Assembly (NCBI GenBank): GCA_024516035.1
Contig: CM044960.1
Coordinates: 13,042,818 to 13,106,817 of the forward strand
DNA: 64,000 nt
DNA from: Bactericera cockerelli
Taxonomy: Eukaryota > Arthropoda > Insecta > Hemiptera > Triozidae
Reading direction: 5' to 3'
In this document: one piece after another, positions 1 to 37,810 of the stretch
How the letters are laid out: every line of letters begins with the position of its first letter
How positions within the stretch are numbered: position 1 is the first letter of the stretch
Position numbers and translations under genes: made by a program
The notes under the pieces: model-generated
What the model saw: the letters and a program-made list of their open reading frames with translations, nothing else
Told to the model about the DNA's origin: nothing
The model's database searches: none

Positions 1-130
1 CAGTGGCAGAATTATAGGCAAAAAAAACAAGATATTGTAAATTAAAGTGGTAAAGTCCTATGATTCTGCGCTACCCACTAAAATTGTGACATAATAACAC
101 AAAGAAAAAGCATTATTATTATTATTATTA
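1..130 (+). mobile_element. SINE-A, 3' part, cut by window edge
   Basis: The 3' half of a tRNA-derived SINE whose full form is seen at 48,300-48,590. It shares the block with TCTGCGCTACCCACTAAAA followed by TTGTGACATAATAACACAAA and ends in an ATT run. Its head lies left of the window. Confidence 0.8.
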
Positions 131-824
131 ACTTATTTGGAGGTGGGCTCCCCTCTTTAGAAAACGTATACATATTGTTTGCCTCTTTCAGTCTACTCAT
201 CTAGTGAGCATATACAAGTATAATAACCAACATACAATAGTAACATATGAGCAAGTTATTTAAGTAAAATAATAATAATAATAATAAAAATAGGGACACT
301 ATAGAAATAAAATAATAAAAGGTAAGTAAGAAAATAAATAGGTAATAGTAAAAATAAAAACAATTTTGAAAGTAAAATAACAATAAATAAGCAAGTAACT
401 AAGGAATTAAAACATAGTAAAAAAAAAGTATACATAGTACAAAGCAAGTAATTAAGTGATTAATGGATGGTAAAAATTATAACAGTATAGAAAATAAAAT
501 AATAAGCAATGCAAAGTAAATATTTAATACAATATAGAACCTTCTACTTAATTTACACATTGTACTTATATCTCAGTTTATTTATATCTAAGAATACTGA
601 GTTTAGTTTTCTTTTTCATTTTAATTCTATCTTTTTCATCTAAGAACTCATTGCAATATTTATTTAGTAATGTAGGGATAAGATACTCCAGCCTACGATC
701 CCCATAAAGTTTAGTATAGACGTGAGGTCTGTTAAATTTTTGGGTTCGTAGTGAATAAGGCTGTTCAGTCCGTTGTCTGTAGGTCTCATTGTAGAAATTC
801 AAACATATTAGAATGTATTTAGAG
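131..824. other. AT-rich spacer, no gene seen
   Basis: AT-rich sequence with short AAT runs. The small open frames on the minus strand are low complexity and have no splice or domain support. Nothing recognised. Confidence 0.5.
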
Positions 825-1012
825 AGCTGGTCTGGAGAGAGAGAGACAAATAGAGATAGAAAAAGAGAAGAGAGAGAGAGAAAGAAAAATAGAAAGAGAT
901 AAGAGATAAGAGAGACAGAGACAGAAAGAGAGATAGAAAGAGAGGAGAGAGAGAGAGAAAGAGAAATAGAGATAGAAAGAGAGTGAGAGAGAGAAAGAGA
1001 TATAGAAAGAGA

Positions 1013-1043
<31 letters not shown>

Positions 1044-1372
1044 GAAGAGAGATAGAAAGAGAGAAGAGAGAGAGAAAGAGAAATAGAGAGAGAAAGAGAA
1101 ATAGAGAGAGAAAGAGAAATAGAGAGAGAAAGAGAAATAGAGAGAGAAAGAGAAATAGAGAGAGAAAGAGAAATAGAGAGAGAAAGAGAAATAGAGAGAG
1201 AAAGAGAAATAGAGAGAGAAAGAGAAATAGAGAGAGAAAGAGAAATAGAGATAGAAAGAGAGAAGAGAGAGAGATAGAGAGAAAGAGAAATGGAAAGAGA
1301 GAAGAGAGAGAGAAAGAGAGAAGAGAGAGAGAGAAAGAGAAATAGAGAGAGAAAGAGAAATAGAATTTGAAT
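825..1372. repeat. GA-rich satellite, 18-bp unit
   Basis: Almost pure purine strand. From about 1,080 to 1,250 it settles into near-perfect tandem copies of the 18-mer AGAGAGAGAAAGAGAAAT. The open frame of Arg/Glu/Lys codons on the plus strand is a by-product of the repeat, not a gene. Confidence 0.95.
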
Positions 1373-1487
1373 TTGAAATTGTATTACTTTATTTTTACAT
1401 AAATTTTAATATACATAATACATCATCTATAAGGTACCTAGCAACTTCTGAGGTGACGGTTCTTCTCTTCATTTTTTATATCCAAAT

Positions 1488-1978
1488 ATAATAGAGATAG
1501 AAAGAGAGAAGAGAGAGATAGAGAGATAGAAAGAGAGAAGAGAGAGGGAGAGAAAGAGAAATAGAGATAGAAAGAGAGAAGAGAGAGACAGAGAAGAAGA
1601 AGAGAGAGAGAGAAGAGAAGAGAAGGGAGAGAGAGAGAAGAGAAAGAGAGATAGAAAGATAGAAGAGAGAGAGAGAGAAAGAGAGATAGAAAAAGAGAAG
1701 AGAGAAAGAGAGAGAAAGAGAAATAGAGATAGAAAGAGAAAAGAGAGGGATAGAGAGATAGAAGAGAGAGAGAGAGAAAGAAAGAGAGAAGAGAGAGAGA
1801 GAGAGAGAAAGAGAAATAGAGATAGAAAGAGAGAAGAGAGGGATAGAGAGAAAGAGAGAAGAGAGAGAGAAATAGAAATAGAAACAGATAGAAAGAGAGA
1901 GAGAGATAGAGAGAAAGAGAGAGAGATAGAGAGAAAGAGAGATAGAAAGAGAGAAGAGAGAGAGAGAGAGAGATAGGC
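1488..1978. repeat. GA-rich satellite, second block
   Basis: Same purine-rich repeat as 825-1,372, but less regular. It is separated from the first block by about 115 bp of unique AT-rich DNA (1,373-1,487). The minus-strand Ser/Leu open frame is an artefact of the repeat. Confidence 0.93.
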
Positions 1979-2494
1979 AGATTCACTCAGATTCTGCAGT
2001 TTTTTTAAGTTTTTTAATGTTAACTTTTAGCGTTAATAAATTGCAGAATAATGGGAAATGTCATGTCCAATCCTCAGTTTGATTTCTGTGCTTGAGACTC
2101 CTTTCCTGGCAAATGATTTCCAGTTTATAAGAACTTGGCATTCATTTGATATCAGTTCCTTTTTAGACAATTGTTTTAAGGTAATTGTTTTTGAAGGATT
2201 CTAATTTTCTTGGTGTTTTTTGCACACGAAGTGTATTTTTGGGGGATACAATATACAACACTGACTAGACAATGACTTAACTCAAACTGCCCAACAAACA
2301 AAGACACGAATACAAATTAAATGTATCTTCCTGTGGTTAAATTAGCAGGAAGATAACAACATGATCACAGAAAACACACAGGATGATAACAAAAAAAGTC
2401 AAAAACAGGGAGGCGGATAAGTCAAAAACAGGAACCGCTCCCCCAAATAAAGCTAGATAAACCTTATCTAGCAACCGTAAAGTTGCAATTTATT

Positions 2495-2748
2495 ATTATT
2501 ATTTGCTACAGAGGACTTTACCACTTTAATATACAATATCTTGTAGGATTTTTTTGCCTATAATTACGCCACCAGTCGCTGTTTCACATCAAAAGAGCTA
2601 CACATTTTTCCTCACGAGGTAATATATATGAGTGGACCCCGAACATCTAAGTACAGAGCAGAAAAAATCCTACCTCGCTGGGGATCGAACCCAGGTCACC
2701 GTGCGTATTGGCCTAGCGCGCTAACTCACTCTGCCACCTTGACTACTA
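2495..2748 (-). mobile_element. SINE-A, near full length
   Basis: tRNA-derived SINE. On the minus strand it starts with a tRNA-like head (GTGGCAGAGTGAGTTAGCGC, then B box GGTTCGATCCC) and runs into the body shared with 48,300-48,590 (TTTTTTCTGCTCTGTACTT, TTCGGGGTCCACTCAT). It ends in an AAT-rich tail. Confidence 0.88.
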
Positions 2749-2774
2749 CTTAATCATAGCATGTAATTATATAA

Positions 2775-2946
2775 ATAATAATAATAATATCGGCTTGTTT
2801 ATACTGCCGAATTAGAACTAATAAAGTCTCATTTTCCCAGCAGCAAGCCATGTGATAAGAATTCCAAACAGAAGGTATTTGTCATGTCCTCACTTGGATT
2901 CGAACCCACGACGTTTGGAAAATCTGAGTTCACAGTGTTCCGTTTG
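2775..2946 (-). mobile_element. SINE-C, diverged copy
   Basis: Matches the reverse complement of the SINE at 59,343-59,565. The 3' end on this strand is the AAT-rich tail at about 2,775, the middle holds the CAGCAGCAAGCC block, and the tRNA-like B box (GGGTTCGAATCC) is near 2,895. The head is degraded. Confidence 0.7.
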
Positions 2947-3045
2947 TTAGGAAAAAGGAAAATAAAAAATTGAAAATTTCAGAAGCGATTTATGATTTTT
3001 ATAAAAGTAATCAGTAATAGGTATACAGAGTATGACATTATGTTA

Positions 3046-3175
3046 TTACCGATAAGGCGGCGGACTTGTAACCCGGAGGTCGGTGGTTCAAGTCCCGGTT
3101 TCAGCATAAATTGAGTAAAGCGAGTTTGAGTAGTTGTGACATCACGAAAGTGAATAGCACAAATATGATAACTTA
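3046..3175 (+). mobile_element. SINE-B
   Basis: tRNA-derived SINE with head GATAAGGCGGCGGACTTGTA, B box GGTTCAAGTCCC and a tail containing GTAGTTGTGACATCACGAAA. Related copies lie at 6,262-6,420, 47,998-48,140 and 55,365-55,428. Confidence 0.8.
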
Positions 3176-3395
3176 TTACATAATATCGTACTTAACACAG
3201 TTCCACAAAGAAGCTGAAGGTAAAAAATAAGGTAGGTACTAGGGTTGCCAGACGTCCCGTATTTCCCGGGACGTCCCGTATTTTGGGCACTTTTCAAAAT
3301 GTCCCGTACGGGACACGCGGTGTCCCGTATTTTCCCCAGTTTCACCATCTCCTCTGGTAATTTAGGTGATAATAAATTGATACAATACAGTAGGT

Positions 3396-5866
3396 ATGTA
3401 TATCATACTAAAATCAGAGTACAGACAGTGGCAGTTGATTTTTAAAAAATTAAATTTACAAAATGTGCAAAATGTATTCAAAATTGTATCATTTGTAATG
3501 AGCATTCCTAGCTCGAACTGTTACGTAGAGAGAGTTTTCTCTCAAATGAACCTGAAATGGACAGACATCAGGAACAGGTGTTCGGCTGACATGATTTCAA
3601 TTGAACTAAAAATAATGTTCAACGACAATATCACTTGTACCCAATTTTACCAATATCTCAACAGTGGCGGCTCCTGACTTCAAGACTAGGTGAAGACAAA
3701 TTATACCCAGAAGTATTGAAAAAATAAAATTATTAATTTATCAGATCTTAGTTCTTATGGTCTCATAAACACAGCCCATTGTAAGTTATGGCTGTTTCCC
3801 TGCAGAGCATGATTTTCTCTCATACCAGTTTTGCATCATATAAGTTTTTATAGGTACTTTTTTTGGAGAACACTTGGTACTTAATGAATAAACAAGGCCA
3901 GCAGAACAATTTGTCAACACTTGAGCTGGTACACAGCCATTCATTTTTCATAAACCATTCAGGCTTGAACTGTATGGCTGTGGGGCAGGCATTTGCTTTA
4001 CTTTTTTAGTGGTGGTTATACATAGTAATTGGAGAAATTGGACATCCAGTAATCATAATATCTTTCTTAGACTCATTACTTCTTAATCTGAATGGGGTTA
4101 CTTTTAATGTTTGAACCCCATGATCTTGTGGGAATCTCATTGTTTCTTTGAAATATTCATCTTAATAAAAAATATTTAGGTATTCATTCATCTTAATAAA
4201 AAATATTAACTAAAAGTTGGTAAAACGGAATTAAAATAAAAATATTAGGGTTATACCTCAGTAGATAGGTAGGTACAACATTTTAAAGAGGGGTTAGAAC
4301 TGGGAAGGAAAGAAAGTTATTTGAAGACTAAAAATTACAATCCAAAACTGCAAGAAAATCCACCACCAGATTACAAAATAAATCTAAGAAAACATACTTA
4401 CTACAAATATAAAATCAGCTTAAATTTGTGTTACCATTGATGTTTAAATGACTATTTATGAAAAACACAGATATTGCCTTATAATTTTAAGTACCTACTT
4501 CACTGGAAGCTGTGTGCTTAGCTACCTGCATAATTATAATGTTATTTCTGACACTGAAAGAAGTACATAGCTACTTCATATTCAACTTATTATGAAAAGC
4601 ACAGGTCAGATCAGGTAGGGAAAATGTTTCTATCCTGTATCAAATACTGGGAAATAACTTTATTAATTAGTTACACCAATTAAAAGTCACTTGATTACCG
4701 TTGAAACGATTTGAAAATAATCTAATAAAATTTAAAAAGTGCGCCACAAGTTTTGTTTACATTCTAAAGATAAGAGATACAATGTTGCCAAGTTAATTTC
4801 ATAGCTAAATTTCTACAAACTTCAAGAGCTATATTTTAAATTTAAAGAAATCCCTCAAATCATGTAAGACGTATTTATTTATTTGAAAAAATAATACTAC
4901 ACCGCCTGAACAGAATTTTCTCTTGAGAATTTCATTTCAACACGTCTAATTTCATGATTTTTTTAAAAGTGGTTCCATAGTCAGGATCTTAAACAGTACC
5001 ACCATTGTCCCTATTTAAAAACTTCTTGGAACAACTAGATACCAGATTATCTTATTTGGCTCAATTTCGGTACCTACATTAAATAATTATTTCCGAGATT
5101 TGACTTCAATCGAGATGTCCTTTATAAGACTATAGTTGACAAGATACATAAATAGTTAAAATTTATTGGTATCGGCTATCGTTTAGGAACTATGTACAAA
5201 ACTAGAACCCAAAAAATGAGAAATAATATCCAAAATTCCTGACACAAAATCCTGCTTTCCTAACGCCTACGTTATTATTATTATTTTTTTTTTTAATATT
5301 ACAAGATTGTGCTAGATATGTGAGGCTAAATCATTGACTGGTTTCCTAGGTCTGGCATAATGCTACTGGCAACAATGTTAATATCAAAAACACATGACAT
5401 CGCACATGGTATGTGGCTTCGTGACATTTCGTATGAGGTCGTGTAGATAATGTAAACTGAATACAACTGAAGACTGTCCTCAGTAGCATATTACATAGAT
5501 ATAGTTCTTGCCTAATATTTCATGATACCTACTTGGAAATACTCAACTCTGATTGGTTGATTCAAGGACAACTGAAGACAATTTCGAATTGTCTTCACAT
5601 TTGGTGTTCTCCTTGGAAAGTAACATGAAATGTTAAGCAGCATTGATCTATTTTACACAAAGCTTACTCTTTTTTTTTTTTTTTTTTTTTTTTTCTTTGA
5701 GTTGGATCAATTGTGCCATGTTCAAGGGATTATGAGTAGTGTTTTCACTGTTCAAAATTAGGTGAAAATGTCTTCAGTGTCTTCACCCGACGAGCCGCCA
5801 CTGTATCTCAATGGTAAAAAAGATTTTGTCAAAAAAATACAGTCTAATCAAAAATATGAGAAGTAA
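3396..5866 (+). pseudogene. hAT transposase C-terminal fragment, split by insertion
   Basis: The frame at 3,396-3,661 encodes the hAT C-terminal dimerisation region. The family signature is visible: SSNCYVERVFSQMN followed by RNRCS and a Glu-Leu-Lys-Ile-Met block. No N-terminal zinc finger or catalytic RNase H-like core is present. The frame is interrupted at 3,662 by another transposon. On the far side of that insertion (from 5,812) the same frame continues for about 18 codons to a TAA near 5,866, so the insertion broke a previously continuous reading frame. Not expected to be active. Confidence 0.85.
3662..5803. mobile_element. hAT element (inner), non-autonomous
   Basis: Inverted termini CAGTGGCGGCTC and GAGCCGCCACTG, with 8-bp target duplications TATCTCAA at 3,654-3,661 and 5,804-5,811. 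Subterminal GTCTTCA words occur near both ends. It is 2,142 bp long, AT-rich, has a poly-T run near 5,670, and no transposase frame was found. The same termini bound a shorter element at 55,761-56,260. Confidence 0.92.
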
Positions 5867-6261
5867 TAAATAATTCTGAATAGTAAAAAGTTGTTTTTAA
5901 AAATAAAGCTTTTTTCTTTCTTCCGAACATTGCAGAATGTGGGGGGGGGGGGGGGTGTTAAAAAGGGCTTGTCCCGTATTTTTATCCAAAATCCCGTTTT
6001 TTTTGACGTTTTAGGTCTCTTGTCCCGTTTTGGGCTGGAAATGATCTGGCAACCCTAGTAGGTACATACCTACCAAAGTAATGTGAGCTTATAAACGTCA
6101 CATCAATAAACGATTGTTTATCTTCGTCAGCAACGCCTGCATCTGAATTATCTGCGACGAAAAAAAATGGAAATTTCTACCTATCTAAATTCTGTGAGAT
6201 TACATTTATTATATACCTACTCTTCTCAGAAACAATTGCATCAATATCAGGCTGAATGTTA

Positions 6262-6420
6262 CTTTATTAGCTATCATACTTGTGTTAATCATTTTCGTGA
6301 TGTCATAACTACTCAAACTCGCTTTACTAAATCTACGCTGAAATCGGGACTTGAACCACCGACCTCCAGGTAACAAGTCCGCCGCCCTATCGATTAAACT
6401 ACTGAGGTCGGTCTAATCAG
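6262..6420 (-). mobile_element. SINE-B, full-length copy
   Basis: Reverse-strand copy of the SINE at 3,046. On the minus strand it begins at the CCGACCTCAGTAGTTTAATC head, has B box GGTTCAAGTCCC, and ends in the GTAGTTATGACATCACGAAA block and the tail with ATTAACACAAGTATGATA. Confidence 0.83.
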
Positions 6421-6869
6421 GTTGAATGTTACTCATTTTAACGCGAATGTCAGAGGACACTTCTAACTTACTCCTATATTTGTGTTTGACAAATACAACA
6501 TGAAAAGCCAGATTCGCACATATAATTATGTGGTAACAAAGGGTAGTAGGGCTTTTATTATTTTTTTGTGGAGACTTGATATTGATTTTCATCAAAAAAT
6601 CAACTTAACTACTAGTGTTAAACATATATTATCTTTCACGGTCTTTGTGTACGGTCAAAATTTTATCATATTTTGTGTACAACTGAAAATGGCTTCTCGT
6701 ACCATCTGAAACTGCCCCGAGTACCACCGTTTGAGAACCTATGGTTTAATTCATGAGAACAACGTGGAGTCCCCCCGCACCTCTGCTCCCATCGCTTCGT
6801 TGCAATGAGAGAGGCACGGGGTTCCATACAGTTCTGCATCTGATTTGCGTTTCAATAGGCGAGGCGGGG
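6421..6869. other. Spacer, no gene seen
   Basis: Mixed-composition DNA with short open frames on both strands, none with a recognisable domain or splice context. The right part (from about 6,720) may already belong to the repeat element that follows. Confidence 0.4.
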
Positions 6870-7310
6870 GGTGGGTTTTTCGATGTTAAAACCTCTCTCC
6901 TGGCGTTACGGTTGAAGTACAAAATTCGGGGTTTGTTGTTCCTGGGAGTACATAATTCAAAGATTATTTTGGTATGCGGTACAATATTCTAGCTCCATCG
7001 GTTAAAATCGTGAAGTTAGCACCCGACATGTTCCAACCTCTCTCCTGGGGTTACGGTTGGAGTACAAAATTCGGGGTTTGTTGTTCCTAACAGTACATAA
7101 TTAGTACATTATTATGGTAGGTGGTACAAAATTCTAGCTTCAATGTCGGGTGCTAGCGTGAAGTTAGCACCCGACATGTTTCAACCGCTCTCCTGGGGTT
7201 ACGGTTGGAGTACAAAATTCGGGGTTTGTTGTTCCTAACAGTACATAATTAGTACATTATTATGGTAGGTGGTACAAAATTCTAGCTTCAATGTCGGGTG
7301 CTATCTTCAC
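6870..7310. repeat. ~145-bp tandem repeat, three copies
   Basis: Three head-to-tail units beginning near 6,880, 7,012 and 7,157. Each contains GGGGTTACGGTTGGAGTACA (or a close variant), CGGGGTTTGTTGTTCCT and GGTGGTACAAAATTCTAGCT. Units 2 and 3 are nearly identical; unit 1 is diverged. The unit junction carries an imperfect palindrome (GTCGGGTGCTA...TTAGCACCCGAC). Confidence 0.9.
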
Positions 7311-7660
7311 GGACCTAACGGACCATTCTGACGAAACTCAGTTGAACCAGCATTAATGATGATATCACCTGTCGTGAGAAAAAGCTGATATACAGTCTGG
7401 CTGGGGGACATTAAACAGGGAGAAGACCAGTGTCCCGCTGGAGGACTATAAACAGAGAACAGACTAGCCAACCCTTAAGAGCCAGGCTAGCTTGCAGTTT
7501 CCTAAGGGTTTAATGGCTTATAAAGAAAAGTCCAAGTCCTCATGATGGTTGATCGCACATAGAAATATGTGGTTCAGGACGAGCCAACTTTGAAATAAAG
7601 TTGGCTGGAGACCATCACTCACCCCTCCAGCTGTAGCCAAGCTGGCTACAACAACAACAA
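7311..7660 (+). mobile_element. Possible non-LTR retroelement 3' end
   Basis: Moderate-GC, non-coding sequence directly after the tandem units, ending in GCTGGCTACAACAACAACAA and then AT-rich DNA. A simple CAA tail after a structured 3' region is common in some insect LINE families. No reverse transcriptase is visible, so this is tentative. Confidence 0.35.
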
Positions 7661-9655
7661 GAACAACATAGCTAAGAAAAAATAGTAAAAAGGACAACTC
7701 AAATTTGAGTTTTTTGAAAAATATTTTTGCATTTCTTTTCTTTTAAATAGGTACGATTAAATAATAATATAAATATTGTAAATATAATCTAATTCATGTA
7801 AAGGGTGTACCTATATATGTCATATTTTTTTATATAAATAATTTAATAAACATAGTTTAATCTGGCCAGTAAAATTGCTTATTACATTTTTTTATCGAAC
7901 ATACTTAACATGAATACGGTCAAAGCGCATTGGTAGTGTAATTTCAAATAATGTTGATATAATTGTATTGTATGTATTGAATACTTATGAGAATAAAATG
8001 ATTGATATTTTTTTTATGGAAGCTACTCTTTATGAAAGCTCATACATACGCCTTTCTAGCGACAGGAATTTTTGCCCAGCACTAATAATCTAATTGTTGG
8101 TAGGAATACAGTACATTGCCAAATTATTAAATAAATGTATAATGGAAGTATGAAGACATTCCCATATAATTTTAAAGTGACTTATCAATATTTAAAAAAG
8201 GGTATGTTACAATTCATGAAAAGGGTATGTCATAATTCATTAAAAGGGTAAGTCACAAAACTCCTGTCATTAGAGGAAAATAAACCTCAATGTCAGAGGG
8301 TTATAAAATCAAGGCAAAAAGAATCTTTTGCAAAGATCCAAGCTATGGCTTATGGTAAGTAGAATGATGAAATCTTACATAATTGACTAATGCCTAACGT
8401 ACTGATTTTAAAATGAATCTACAACATATATATTTTTTAAGATCATCTTATTCTAGGCACTGTTTTCACCTCACCTTAATAACGCGAGGGAAAATGGATA
8501 ATTTTGAAGGCAGTATATTTGATCAATAATATTCGGGTCAAATAATTGAAATGAAAGTTCAACCTTAAACGAAGCTGTAAGCCTTAATACATGATTATTC
8601 TTTATTTCTTTCTTTTTTATATGTATACATACTCGTATCTCTAAAACTCTTCCACAGCCCATAACTTTTTTTATTTTGTACCCATGAAAGTCACTCAAAG
8701 TCACTCATTTATGGTCTGTGTCGCAGCTTGCTAGTGTTGCATTGTTTCGGTTGCTGGGTCAACCTTCACAATTTATATAACTTAGTGTGACCAAATTTTT
8801 CAAACAAGATTTTAATGGATTGTCAGTAAACACGGCTGCTATTAGAAAAATTGTAGAGAGCGGAATATACAATCCCTACACAAATCTAAAGTTTACAGTG
8901 ACATACTCGTATTTATACCTTTCAGTCAAGAATTTTATAAATTAAAATGTATTTTTAAAGCTTTTGTCTTCGCAAAAACTAAGGTTGTACATGAAAATAT
9001 CGCGAACATATTATAAATAAAACAAATAAATACACCAGCTCTAAGTACAATCAGTTCCAAGACAGAAGAAATCACAAAACAAAACTATGAATATGGAACT
9101 CCACATTCCAAACTAAGTTCCTACATCTACTATGGTTAAAATAATAGAGAAAATACTGGATGGTGTTACAATAAACAATGAAGGTCATGTCAAGGGACTC
9201 CTTAGTCTCATTCTTGTAGAATAAACAGAGTGATTTAAAGTACTACATACTAAGCATCAGTGATTCACCCGTATTTGATTATTTTTTATACATATACAAT
9301 TATACATCATTCTTATTTGTCATAATTGGATATTAAGCGCGGAATTGATAAATAAAATTCTATAGCTCTGAATTCGAGAAGAATAAACAGTTTTCACATA
9401 AATTAATCAGGCAACATTGAATTATTATTTTTTTTTCACAACAAATAATAATCTCTCGCGTGTATTAAATACCGACGGGAATCACTGCAATCAGACTAGC
9501 AGCCTCATTTTAACTAATAGAATATTTCATGATCACACGTGACCCTACAGAACATGTTTATGATTAATGAATTAAAAAGAATGATTATGATATAATCGGT
9601 TAATGACGTATGTATAAATAAATATTATTAAAATTCAATATTATCTTGTTTCATC
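7661..9655. other. AT-rich intergenic DNA, nothing recognised
   Basis: About 2 kb of AT-rich DNA without a supported exon, terminal repeat or RNA-like element. Short direct repeats (AAAAGGGTATGTTACAATTC-like) occur near 8,195-8,255. Confidence 0.5.
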
Positions 9656-9658
9656 TTA

Positions 9659-10020
9659 AGGTGGGTTTCCATTGCGTCGGCTTTTGCAAATCGGCATTGC
9701 CGATCTGCAAATGCCGAACGGCACGATCTGTTTCCATTGGTTTTAAAGATGAGTCGGCATTGCGCTCAGTTTCGTATAAAAAAGGTTTGAAAATAGTTCA
9801 AGACAAACAACAAAAAGGATCAAACTAATGACTCGGCATGCTCGGCACGTTTCCACTGACAATGCCGATCGGCATTTGTTTGATCCGTACCGACCTCATT
9901 CGGTAAAATAATTCTATGCCGATCGGCATTTTGCTCTTGCCAAAAAGTACGTTTCCATTACATCGGCTTTGCCTATCGGCAGTGCCGATCGGCAAAAGCC
10001 GACGCAATGGAAACCCACCT
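9659..10020. mobile_element. Harbinger-like MITE
   Basis: A 362-bp element with long inverted termini. The left end AGGTGGGTTTCCATTGCGTC continues as GGCTTTTGC, and the right end is its reverse complement. It is flanked by TTA at 9,656-9,658 and 10,021-10,023, the 3-bp target typical of PIF/Harbinger elements. The interior repeats GCCGATCGGCA-type words. It encodes nothing. Confidence 0.85.
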
Positions 10021-10514
10021 TTAAGATTTGATTTCATACAAGAAATAATATACTGGCTTTACTGCACAAAATAGCTTCACAAAACAGGGTTCTAGGAAGT
10101 ATTGAAAACATTAACGGCCTAAAAATCCAATAGACCAAGTTAAAATAATCAATTAAGAATGCTTTGGGAGCAAAGAATAGGGTCGAGATGTCGGCATATC
10201 TACAATTCTACACTCATTTAAATTCAAGATCATGAATTAAGACAATGAGACAACATCGGTTTAGGCAAAGAAGTATTCACTTAAAAACCCTTCGAGTGCT
10301 CCCAGAGCATTGATCATTTAATACTTATAGGTTACCCTGTAGGTATAGAAGAGGAGTTGGATTTTTAGACAATCCTAAAGAACCATTACAATCAGACGAT
10401 ATTAAAGCACACAGCAATGAAACACAGAGAACACACAGTACGATATTTGAAATGAAATATAGGTACAAAGAAAGAACAAAAATACCAAGAAACTTTAATT
10501 CCAATCGACTTTGA

Positions 10515-10735
10515 AGACTTAATAATAATATTATATAGCGTTTTTTATACAAGCCGACTATGACTGATAGATCTTATTATTGCAGCAGTAAGCCCAAGAC
10601 GTTCTATTATGTAGTCAATATCCTAAATATGAGAGGATCTTTTAATGTCCCGGTTGGGTTTCGAACCTGCAACCATTGGATTACCAGACCGACGGCCATG
10701 AGTTGGCCACTAAGCTATCGGGACCGACTAAATGC
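10515..10735 (-). mobile_element. SINE-C, near full length
   Basis: On the minus strand it starts with GTCCCGATAGCTTAGTGGCC (tRNA-like A box) and has B box GGTTCGAAACCC. It runs to the TCTTGGGCTTACTGCTGC body block and an AATAATATT tail. Same family as 59,343-59,565. Confidence 0.82.
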
Positions 10736-12055
10736 AGACATGATTTTTTTTTTCATGAGTCACTTTCTACGGATAAAAATCCTACATCACTCTACAGTAA
10801 GAGTGGTAAGTATTCTCAATCCAAGGGATCAATCAAGCTCAGAATCTTCACTGTTGGGACTGCTGAACCCAGACTGCTGCACATGAAGTTGCAACTATAC
10901 TATTAATTATAGAGTAAATAAATTATTTGATAAATAAATTACAGGTATCGTTCCTCTTTCTATGAGCCCATAATTCAATATAAATATAAATTGGACTTTA
11001 AAACTAAAGGTTTAAAAAAATGAGATAAAATGTCAAATAATTTCGACTGCTTTGTCATCGCCACTGCCAGGAATTTCTACCAATGCATGGAATTGTGTGA
11101 TCTACATGAAAAAAAAAATTGAATTTTTTTTGTGATTTCAGAAGACATCTAAGAATGATAATAAGTTTATAATCGACTTCAACTTTGGTCAATGATGGTA
11201 CTCTGTGCAATTTCAGAAGATTTCCATTGGTAATTATTGGTCTTGTTAAAAGTCAATTCTAATGTCTTTTGAAATCAAATTTTACGAGAATTTTGATTAG
11301 CTTTTTGATGGAAGAATTTTTTTCTTATTTCTATAACCTGTAGTGTATAAAAATATTTTTTATTTTTATTTTTTTAATCTCTGTCCCGTCCAAAGTAAAC
11401 GGCCAAAGATATCACAAGATTTTCCATGAGTTAAGCTGGGATTCCACTCAGGCAACATTGTAGCATGCAGCATACAACATCTATAGTTTTCAGTATATCT
11501 TTTCAAGTATTCTGACAAAATGTCCAAATGTATGCATTGACATTTGACACAAATTTTCCCCAGATTTTATTTTTTTGAAAAGGGTTTACATCTTGCTTCT
11601 AGTTCAGCATACAACATGTTGCCTCAGTGGTTTTTACAATAGAGCGCTGTCTATGTTGATCCACTGACCATGACGTCAATAACATTAATCATCCCTGAAC
11701 AGGAGTGTAGTCAGGAATCGAACACAAGACTTTCCGGGTTAGAGGGAATTGTAACACGTCATTTCAATCCGGATGGACTTAATTTAGAATACTTATACAA
11801 GGTTGAAATTAATTATATCATGGAAATAATTTAAATATTCTAATCAATAGGATCCAAAAATATTTAGCATGTACTACTAGACTCACAATTCCACGCACGA
11901 ATTCCAGCAGAACCAGACCAGACAGGGCAGTTTTGCGTTTGGTCACCATACGATGGCAACTCAAACCAAAACCATGACGTCACAATGCTATCTTTTCTTC
12001 TTCTTGTTCTTCCTCTTCTTCAGCCCACAACTACTGTCAATAATTCCACCGTCTC
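10736..12055. other. Downstream flank of BCAS3, no gene seen
   Basis: AT-rich DNA with no supported exon. It should contain the 3' UTR and polyadenylation site of the gene ending at 12,056. An AATAAA word on the minus strand lies near 11,365-11,370, but its use cannot be judged from sequence. Confidence 0.4.

Positions 12056-37810
<25,755 letters not shown>

Larger units (their letters stand above)
3240..6057 (+). mobile_element. hAT element (outer), internally deleted
   Basis: Bounded by inverted termini TAGGGTTGCCAGA and TCTGGCAACCCTA, flanked by identical 8-bp target duplications GTAGGTAC at 3,232-3,239 and 6,058-6,065. The duplication has T at position 2 and A at position 7, as usual for hAT. 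Both ends carry repeated TCCCGTATTT words. Inside is only the C-terminal end of a transposase, so this is a non-autonomous deletion derivative. A second hAT element (3,662-5,803) sits inside it; without that insertion it would be about 670 bp. Confidence 0.93.

Noticed and set aside
983..1986. Long open frames over the GA-rich blocks on both strands
   Set aside because: They follow the 18-bp repeat period exactly and have no start context, domain or splice support.
9646..10037. Small genes inside the Harbinger-like MITE
   Set aside because: The frames lie within the inverted termini and are reverse images of each other.
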